64,000 nt of DNA from contig JAHDVF020000167.1 of the NCBI GenBank assembly GCA_022606425.2, positions 62,001 through 126,000 on the forward strand, written 5' to 3'. This document shows positions 56,009 to 64,000 of the stretch, one piece after another. The stretch is from Lepidostoma basale. Its lineage: Eukaryota; Arthropoda; Insecta; Trichoptera; Lepidostomatidae. The stretch's first letter is position 1; every line of letters begins with the position of its first letter. Made by a program: the position numbers and the translations under genes. The notes below the pieces were generated by a model, which did not search any database, was not told where the DNA came from, and was given only the letters and a program-made list of their open reading frames with translations.

Positions 56009-57465
56009 GTTCATAGACATTAATTTATCATTAATGTGGTCAAAATAAAGGATTATCTAAACAATGGGTGATAGATACACATTTTGACAGATCATATAAT
56101 TGCGTACGTGTAAATAAACCGAACATTGCTCTTTTTACTGGTATGGGGGACATGTACTGTGGCTATTAAATTGATTTTTTTTCGTGCTATATTTTCTATG
56201 GTTTTAAAAATGTGGTTTGATTTGGGGGTTTGTGTTACTAACGATTTAATTCATACAACACGTACGACGACATAACTAATCAATTTCTTAAGGCTTGTAT
56301 GGACATTGTTGGATTATTCAAATACATACCGGTTTTTCCTAACTTGCAGAATCTTCTGTCTTGAAAGTTTCAGTGGGACGGATATCCAACTGATAAACAC
56401 ATTTATGTGAATGTTATATACCTATAAATGAAGCAATGTTCAAATGGTTACCTTTCTTGTTCCTTGTATTTTTATTACAGTTAGTTTCGTTTTGTGTTCC
56501 TGGTCTAAACATGTGTTATACCAAATTTATGCTTTGAGGAATATATGCATGCTTGTTTTGTTAGTTTATATAAAATTATTCAAGATATATTATTTGACAA
56601 GTACAATGATGCATGAATTTGATAAAATACACATTTTGATGTTTTATCATACATATAAAAGTTTGAAAAAATCTTTGTTGTCACTTACATTTACGCTTAC
56701 TCTCTCAACTCCTGTAAATCCATTAATTTTAATTATGATTTACAAGCACCAACTAACAATTTTTAATTCACGCATTTTTCAAATCGCACCATTTTGTAGA
56801 AAACATTAATTTTTATTGCGCCCTTAATTTCAAGCGGTCATTATATTTAATACACTTTTTATTGCGTGCCACAAAACGATTGTATGGATTCCCCGCGTAG
56901 GGCGGGGCTTTCTTGGTTTACGGGAATCGTCAGTCAGGTAATCCGACACAACACCACTACGAGGCAAGGGTTCAATGCGCACCAGCATTCCAGTAGGTAT
57001 AACCCTATTATATTGCGTGATTCGGAATCTAGGAATATTTTGAATTTCGAAAACGCATTAGTGGATAGTAGATTGAAATCAACGGTTATGCCATAGACAA
57101 CTAGGGAATAACATAAGATATTTTCTTCTCCTTTTAAACCCTTGATATGTTCCTATTGTAAGGCTATCCTCTCTTAGGAAATTGACTCCCAGCTATTCTT
57201 TCATCTTTTTGGTGGTCTTTCAGGGGACGGTTACTTACAGAAATCTGGTGTATCTCAACGTATGAGATTCTGGAGGGATCCATCCTTTGCACGTACGAAT
57301 GCCAGTCTCTTCTGCGTTATCTGCCCCATTGACAATATCTTCCAACTTGCAGTTTCGTGGCATAAAATATAAAAATATTTTATTATATTATATATTATTT
57401 AATAAGTTCGTACCTAGTATAAATAAAAAGTATTCACTAAATAATATATTTCCTTTGACATCCGA
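56009..57465. other. Intronic sequence, nothing recognised
   Basis: The 121-codon frame at 56444-56809 is low-complexity and hydrophobic with no family signature. A GC-balanced patch at 56860-57110 is unassigned. Confidence 0.4.
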
Positions 57466-57739
57466 CAGCCTTTGTGTCCGAGTGGTAAGTGCGTTGACTG
57501 CCACCCCAAAGGTTCCGGGTTCAATATCCGGCGACGACAGTGTGATTGTAACACTGTATTTTTTCTGGTGTAGAATTCACGTGGCAATAAAATGGTGGTA
57601 GATAAGCTACCTATCACATGTCACGAGAATCACTACGATAGCTATAATATCATTTACATCGATTTATCTCATACTGTCATGATGTAAAGAGTGTTTCAAC
57701 AAAATAATAATAATAATAATAATAATAAAAATAATAATA
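57466..57739 (+). mobile_element. tRNA-derived SINE, full length
   Basis: The head has gtccgagtggtaag (A-box region as in tRNA-Ser/Leu) and ggttcaatatcc (B box). The body has tagataagctacctatcaca and tgtcacgagaatcactacga, followed by a tail module gtcatgatgtaaagagtgtt and (AAT)n. The tail differs from the SINE at 9371 and matches 35462-35512. Confidence 0.85.
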
Positions 57740-58309
57740 TTTATACATAAAATCAATAATTGGATTTGTTTTCGTTTTATTTAATATTTACATTAATTTG
57801 AATATAATACACAATAACTTTACCGAACGTAATCGTTGATATCATTGAAGCAAACATAAATATTAGAAATTATAATTATTCCAAAAGTAATCAGAATTAG
57901 AGACGTATTTCAAATAGGTAACATAACCCCAAGCGAAAAACAAATATCTTAATACATTTTCTTTCCCTGTACAAACACGAGCAATTTACACACTAAACGT
58001 GTTCTAGAACATTGAAATTATAAGGCTCAGTCCACACGAACCGTTTTGCAGCGCGAAAAATCGTCTGAAAATCTTTCTTCGGTATTTTACGTTTATACCT
58101 AACTTTAAGATTTCTTCTACATTTATTACAGTGATAGGAAATCGTTTATTTGATAAAAAAAAAATGTTGGATTTAAACATCAGTTTCAAATGACGTATAA
58201 AGTAAGCAATGAAGTTCGTACAAATAAGTATGTGGTCAATAACGATCGACAAGCGAATTTTTGTTTACTACAACACGTCGTATCAACCAAATTACTGTAC
58301 GCATTTTTT
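57740..58309. other. Intronic sequence, nothing recognised
   Basis: AT-rich, no signal. Confidence 0.4.
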
Positions 58310-58457
58310 ATAGCTATAATATTGATTCTCGTGGCATACGATAGGTTACTAATCTATCGATATAGACAGTGTGATAATCACAGTGCCAACGCCGGGAGTC
58401 GAACCCGGAGCCTTCGGTATGGCCATTGCGGCTCTTGCCACTCTGACACGAAGGTCG
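58310..58457 (-). mobile_element. tRNA-derived SINE, head and proximal body
   Basis: Minus strand: accttcgtgtcagagtggca (A box), ggttcgactcccggcg (B box), then tagtaacctatcgtatgcca. The 3' tail module is missing. Head most similar to 9371-9569. Confidence 0.85.
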
Positions 58458-59124
58458 TAATGGAAATCTCCGTTTTTTTAGTGTTTCTCAAACAATACCA
58501 TAAAACTCCATTTTAAGATTTTTTATGAATAAATGCGACTGTCTTTTTAGATTTTTTTTGTATTTGAGTTTTATTTGAATGTCTTAGAAAGGCGTAACAT
58601 TTCATCTCCAAATCACAAGTATACGAAAATAAATAGTCGCCGGTGATCATAATCAGGACTCTGGTGTGAGATTTCTGATATATCACATTGCTGAAAACAG
58701 GTATCACAGCATTTTCAGTGTGTACTGATGCAGTATCATGCTATTCTGGCTCTCTGATGACAACTTTTCACAATGATTTATTTTATTTTTTGTTTAATTA
58801 TTTTACCCTTATACATAATTTTTCTGGATACTTTTAAACCTAATAATTAGAAGCGTTTTGTTTTAACCACGGGCTGCTCTTCGGATTATGACCCTCAGTA
58901 ATGAGGAAACAATGAAGGAAGAAGAGAAAACGTACCATACAAAATCAGCAGCTCTGATCATAATTGATGCATCATAAGGATGCTTTTAAAAATCAACCAT
59001 TTTATTTATTTGTATTATAGTTACATTTTTATGATATAGACTATGAAGGTGCTGGTCAGGAATTTTAATTCTTTCATTTGCGATAACAACAGCACTTAGT
59101 TTACTAAAAGTAAGTGATAATAAA
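58458..59124. other. Intronic sequence, one weak repeat scrap
   Basis: 58570-58610 (gtcttagaaaggcgtaacat) is related to the palindromic hammerhead-like repeats. Nothing else recognised. Confidence 0.4.
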
Positions 59125-59516
59125 ACCTGCGAAAGGCCCATACTGACATATAGCATTGAGACCAGAGCGGATACCACAAGAACGAAGGCTAAAGTACGGG
59201 TGGCAGAGATGAGGACGCTGAGGATGATAGCAGATAGGATTATTCGAGATAGGGTGAGGAACACGGCCATCCGTGAGATCTGCAAGGTGGAGGATGTCGT
59301 GTGATGTGGCAGACAACGCAAAAGATACTGGAATGCGCACGTGCAGAGGATGGATCCCACCAGAATCCCACACGCTGTGGCGCATCAGATTCCTGCCGGC
59401 TGCCGTACCCCCGGAAGACCGCCGAAGAGATGGAGAGATAGTTGGGAGTCAACCTCCCAAGAGAGGCCAGCCTGATTTCAGGAACAGACCAAAAGGTCTA
59501 TAAGGAGAAGAAGAAG

Positions 59517-59547
<31 letters not shown>
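59125..59547 (+). pseudogene. LINE C-terminus with (GAA)n tail
   Basis: Encodes ILTYSIETRADTTRTKAKVR, VAEMRTLRMIADRIIRDRVR, IREICKVEDVV, a frame break, then QRKRYWNAHVQRM and GRPPKRWRDSWESTSQE, ending in a (GAA)n microsatellite at 59503-59547. Better preserved than 53555-53945, same family. The antisense frames here are shadows. Confidence 0.85.
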
Positions 59548-60284
59548 GATAATTATAAATGTTGTTTTTGAAAATACATTGAAGTGTTATCAGACTTTGT
59601 GTTTTTCTGCGGATGCAGAACCACCCGTGTAGCGTTAGCCCAACGCTCTTACTTTTTCCAAGGTCTCGAATCGCCCCCTGCCGCCCCTCCGTACCCTACA
59701 CCGCGCGCGCCGCCCCGCCAACCCCTTCGCAGGACCCCGCGATGAGTGATTGATGACTCCTTATGTAAGTTTTCCTAAAAGTTCTATGTGTTGAGCTTTT
59801 GGAACCTAAGTACGTGGGGAAATACGTGTCTACCCGCAGCGAATAGGTGGTGATGTATTGGCGCACGGCGTACAGGTTGCTCGTAATGCCGTTACGCCCT
59901 GGAATATTTATAGTTACTTACTCGATTGTTTAGGCCAAAACAATTCGCTTATATTTTATCGCGATTATGATTTTTATCCTTACCTTTTTTATATATTGTA
60001 GAAAACATTAATATACAATTTATTTTACCCTGTAAAAATCATGAAAAAACTTACTTTTTATTTGATGCATCTAATTCTATTACATTCGTTTTAAATTTCG
60101 TTGCAACTACTCATTTTAACACAATTGTTTGTTTTATCTTATGTTAAATAAGATTGAATAATATTGTTTGTTATACTCCATTATCTTTATTGAACGAATG
60201 ATCTTTTTTATATTGTACATGTTTTTATAGAAATATAAATTTGAATAATCGAGAATTTTTTTAAATTAAATATGAAAAAAAATG
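59548..60284. other. Intronic sequence, GC-richer patch at 59620-59760
   Basis: The GC-rich patch has no open frame of note. No gene seen. Confidence 0.4.
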
Positions 60285-60615
60285 TTATAAATAATCAAAT
60301 AAATTAAATTTCAATTTCTAGAATTGATTTATTAAATTACCGCGATGCCAAGATATTATGTCTGGACTCCAATGAGAACTAAAATTGTGAAATTGATTTA
60401 TTCAAATATTTGTTGCAACAAATTCGTAAAACGTTCGAAAAAAATCATTTTAACATCTGTCAAGGCTGACCACATTCGTTAATTTTTTTAAATATATTTT
60501 GTATATATAATATGTAACTACACTGATGAAGGACTTCTGTGTCCTGAAGCAAGTTTGTTTTAATTTTTCATTTTATTTGTATTTTGAATAAAGTGTTTTG
60601 TTACAAAGTATGTAA
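60285..60615 (+). repeat. Penelope-like repeat, hammerhead decayed
   Basis: Homologous to 12700-12833 plus 13190-13340: shared ataaataatcaaataaatta and aacatctgtcaa. At 60517-60555 the motif reads ACA, CTGATGA, A, GGAC/GTCC hairpin, TGAAGC, AAGTTTGT; the GAAAC core is mutated while GTT and a 3-bp outer stem persist. This copy lacks the RTE-derived insertion of 12834-13179. Confidence 0.65.
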
Positions 60616-61605
60616 AAAATTAAATTAATGTTTAATATTACATTCACTTTTCATGTGTGTGTTTGCTGCGAATTGTACTTTAATTTACATTTCTTGGTGT
60701 GCACCCTGTGAATCGAAGCTTCTAAATATATGTGGTCCACTTGCCTTCATAAGGTGTTTGAGTGGCATCCCACTTAATGAAATCTAATGAAGTAGCTACT
60801 TACGAATGTTTATAAGGTTGTTCAAGATGGTATTTTCGATGCGAGAGCAATTTCTTTTCCCCCCAGATCTCCCGCGAGAGATTTATTAAAAGTTCAATTA
60901 TAATTGAGATTTCAAACATAAAATGGCAAAGCTGATTTAATTAAATAAAGGAATGTGAAGTATATTTTAACTAAACAACTGAAGGTTTAATAATACTTCT
61001 TGTTACCTGTCGTTTAACAGCAGTGCTTCCCAAATTTTAAGGAAGATTGCGACTATCAATATAAAAATTATATTTTGGAGTTACCAACCTCAAAATAACG
61101 AATATGCATTTCTTACTACTTTGCGCACTATTGTAATATATATATTTTTGAATATGTTTTTATTTTTATTTTTTCAATTAATATCATATAAACTTCACTG
61201 GTTCATATAAGGTAGTTATTATTTAACCGTCGCGTTGCCATGTGGTCAATTGAGTTTCCACTGCCAATTTAAAGTTGATTTTCTTAAAACCTATGGACCC
61301 TAATATTATAAAATAAATTGTAATCCTCCATTGAAGTGTTCTCAATATTTCGTAATAAAAAAAAAGCAAAAAATTACTTCCTTCATCCCAAAAAAAAATA
61401 TTTTCTAAGACTGCCCTCACCTTCATTCGTGTTAAGGTAGAATTTGTTTTGCTAATATTTACAACTTTATCAAAAGTGACAAATACTTACTCGCTGTTTT
61501 GAACGTATTATAAATTATATGTTTGACCTTTTCATAGGTACGTAATAATACCGACTGTGGAGGAAACGCAGCACGCAACTTAATAATATCAGAACTGTGA
61601 AAATA
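60616..61605. other. Intronic sequence, partial direct duplication
   Basis: 61455-61520 resembles 61602-61670 (aacgtattataaatt / aacgtactatacatt), suggesting an old duplication. Nothing else recognised. Confidence 0.4.
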
Positions 61606-61609
61606 TTAA

Positions 61610-62010
61610 CACTTTACCAAAAGGGCCAAATATTAATACGTACTCGTTGTCTTGAACGTACTATACATTTTACCTAGGTGCCTTTATCATACGTAAAATC
61701 TCGTAAAGTTTCGCCCCGCCGGCCGCCGGCCGCAAGACAAGTTTATACTTGGTGTCAGTCGCTCGTATGCTGTGACGCATTCCATATCAGAAATCGCATG
61801 GTTCCAGAAAAAAATTAATAATGATATGTTTTTCAAATAATCCATGTATGTTATAGATATCGATCTATTCCTAATGAAATTCCCTACAAGATGACATAAA
61901 TTAAATTTTGATTCATCGAGTCATATGCTTGATATTTAGATAAAGTTAGCGGTAAACTGAATTTACCACATGGGAGCGAGCGTTTTGTTTTGAACACGGT
62001 ACGTTAAGGG
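61610..62010. mobile_element. Candidate 401-bp TTAA-flanked element
   Basis: TTAA at 61606-61609 and 62011-62014. Ends CACTTTACCAAAAGG and CCCTTAACGTACC are only weakly inverted. Contains GC-rich gccggccgccggccgc. The size and TTAA fit a piggyBac-type MITE, but TTAA is frequent in such AT-rich DNA. Confidence 0.35.
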
Positions 62011-62304
62011 TTAATAAAAATATATTCAACAAACATTTATTGGGATGGTGATCTAGAAGACAGGATGCTTGGCTCATAATTATCGAGATATGGGCACAAT
62101 CCTGGATACTATTCAGTAACTTGTCATAGTTTCGTGTGTTTTGTTTTTTCTTACATTGAGGATTCCACTAAAATATCTTTATATATTATATATAAAAATG
62201 AAGGGTTCTTTTCTTCTTCTATTCAATTGACTAAATGGACTCGGTAACCAATTGACAGATCTTGGTAATATTTTCACTGTGCATTAACATTTCACTATAC
62301 ATTG

Positions 62305-62370
62305 AAAAATTCTTAAACCTTCACCAAAGTAATATACTTATATTACTTTGGTGAAGGTTTAAGAATTTTT
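62305..62370. repeat. Perfect 30-bp hairpin
   Basis: Arms 62305-62334 and 62341-62370 are exact reverse complements around a 6-nt loop (tactta). No mismatch in an AT-rich intron implies a recent inverted duplication or selection. Confidence 0.9.
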
Positions 62371-62666
62371 GAAAATTGGTAATATAACATTTATAATTTT
62401 AAATAAAATATATTGAAAACAAATATATCTTTAGTTTGAACAACCATATCCTTGGTTCACTGAGGAATTGAAATGGTTTGAGATTATTTTACGAAAAATT
62501 ATAATATTTTTAAAACAAAAACTATTGTACGAGCGTCGAAATTTAACGTATTATAAATGTGTGTTTTTTTCATACTTCTCAAATTAACTAGACAGAGCCA
62601 TAGCAACGCGTGGATGGGTACAGCTTGTATTTAATCAAACTTGAGTGCTGTTCATTCTATATCGCA

Positions 62667-63043
<377 letters not shown>

Positions 63044-63089
63044 TCACCTATCAAATATCAAAAAACCTAATCAAACCTATCCAAAAAAA

Positions 63090-63586
63090 CTAAAATGGCA
63101 GTGCACAATGGTGTTCTTGTACCGATCCATATGTATGGAAGCGAAGCATGGAACTGGCAAAAGAAGAATAAAATGAGAATAAATGCAGTAGAAATGAGAT
63201 CTCTTAGACGAATGTATGTATAATCTGTGTATGCTAGAGTGTCGAATGAAAATATAAGAAGTGAATGCGGTGCGAATCATGGTGTTATGAAGAAAATAAT
63301 CAAAGGATCATTAAGATTGTTTGGACACATGCAAAGAATGAATGAAAAAAAAATGGTAAAAATATGTATATTTTAACGATGTAAATGGAACTAGAAATAG
63401 AGAAAGACCGAGAAAAACGTGGCACGATCAAATAAATCGAATATTGAATGTCGGCCACGTAAGGAGTCAGAGAAATCGACGCTCATGCATAACACGATGT
63501 ATAAATGTTAGGAAAGAAAAATGTGGCAGTCCATAATTTTTGCCTACTCCTTCAGGGAGACGGCGTGATGGTTAGTTAGTTAGTTT
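63090..63586 (+). pseudogene. GTTA-tailed LINE, decayed copy next to (AT)n
   Basis: Blocks in order: aaaatggcagtgcacaatgg, atgtatggaagcgaagcatg, atgcagtagaaatgagatct, ttggacacatgcaaagaatg, acgtggcacgatcaaataaa and gatggttagttagttagttt. A small internal deletion has removed the VEEAREIC region. Frameshifts are frequent. 5'-truncated close to the microsatellite. Confidence 0.85.
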
Positions 63587-64000
63587 ATATAGAATTCTCA
63601 CAACTTTTTGATAAATATCTCTTTAAAAAATAAGAAAAAAATTTATGTGTGCCTAGTTTTCAAATGTTTTAGTGTATTGATTTTTATTTATTGAATTCAT
63701 GTCGATATTTTTATTAGTGAATAAATATGTTTCAAATTCGGAGTGGATTTTCTTAAAATTGTGATAAGATACGTCTTGTAGAAAAAAATCTATTGTAGAT
63801 TGTAGCGAGCCATCGTTTTGAAAACGCCTTTAAGTGTAGCTCTGTACAATGGAGAAGAGAGTGATTTTACTTACAAATTAATGGTTTTCAAATACCTCCG
63901 TATGCACAATAATAAATGAGGCCATCAGTTACGCCTTGCGGTGTACGCTGTAGGGTCTTATCCTCGGTGCGTACTTGGAGGAGCCAAGGCGATGCGCGAT
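63587..64000. other. Intronic sequence, nothing recognised
   Basis: AT-rich then GC-balanced after 63900. No feature seen. Confidence 0.4.

Noticed and set aside
56444..56809. 121-codon hydrophobic open frame
   Set aside because: Low-complexity AT-rich DNA gives Phe/Leu/Ile-rich frames by chance; no family signature or splice context.
57469..57540. Possible tRNA-Ser/Leu gene
   Set aside because: The tRNA-like head belongs to a SINE with body and (AAT)n tail.

Overview
The window is animal genomic DNA, almost certainly from an insect. It is strongly AT-rich and has no bacterial-style gene packing. It holds one spliced coding exon and a dense layer of decayed transposable elements. The exon (27314-27395, + strand) encodes 26 whole codons plus two split codons of the first RNA-recognition motif of a Musashi-family protein, closest to insect Rbp6. 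It has a good 3' splice acceptor and a GTAAG donor. I found no other exon, so the rest of the window is best read as two very long introns of this gene, at least 27 kb upstream and 36 kb downstream. Insect order cannot be decided from what I see.

Layout: 0-9 kb holds intronic sequence with 3' fragments of several non-LTR retrotransposons (LINEs), a 544-bp TTAA-flanked piggyBac-type MITE and a LINE split by a tRNA-derived SINE. 9-24 kb holds more LINE ends, a Penelope-like inverted pair carrying hammerhead-like cores with a nested RTE-derived insertion, a foldback element and a zinc-finger LINE end. 24-27 kb holds a LINE C-terminus and a TA-flanked IS630/Tc1/mariner-type element. 27-30 kb holds the Rbp6 exon and a cluster of hammerhead-ribozyme-bearing repeats, one with every core position intact. 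30-45 kb holds RTE LINE ends, a 1.6-kb piggyBac remnant with a nested SINE, a 601-bp TTAA MITE inside a SINE, and tail-to-tail LINE copies. 44-51 kb holds a second TTAA MITE nested in another repeat (the empty site is also in the window), a dead mariner and a 190-bp palindrome. 51-64 kb holds further LINE and SINE ends, inverted repeats and a 371-bp (AT)n tract.

The main LINE family ends in a (GTTA)n tail and has about fifteen copies here. Its 3' end was also captured by a short chimeric SINE. At least four nested insertions can be dated relative to one another from target-site duplications or empty sites.

The most interesting signal is hammerhead ribozyme-like folds: one textbook copy at 29565-29606 and more than a dozen decayed ones in several unrelated-looking repeat families, which fits Penelope-like elements. 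All transposase and reverse-transcriptase reading frames are broken or truncated, and nothing mobile here looks autonomous.
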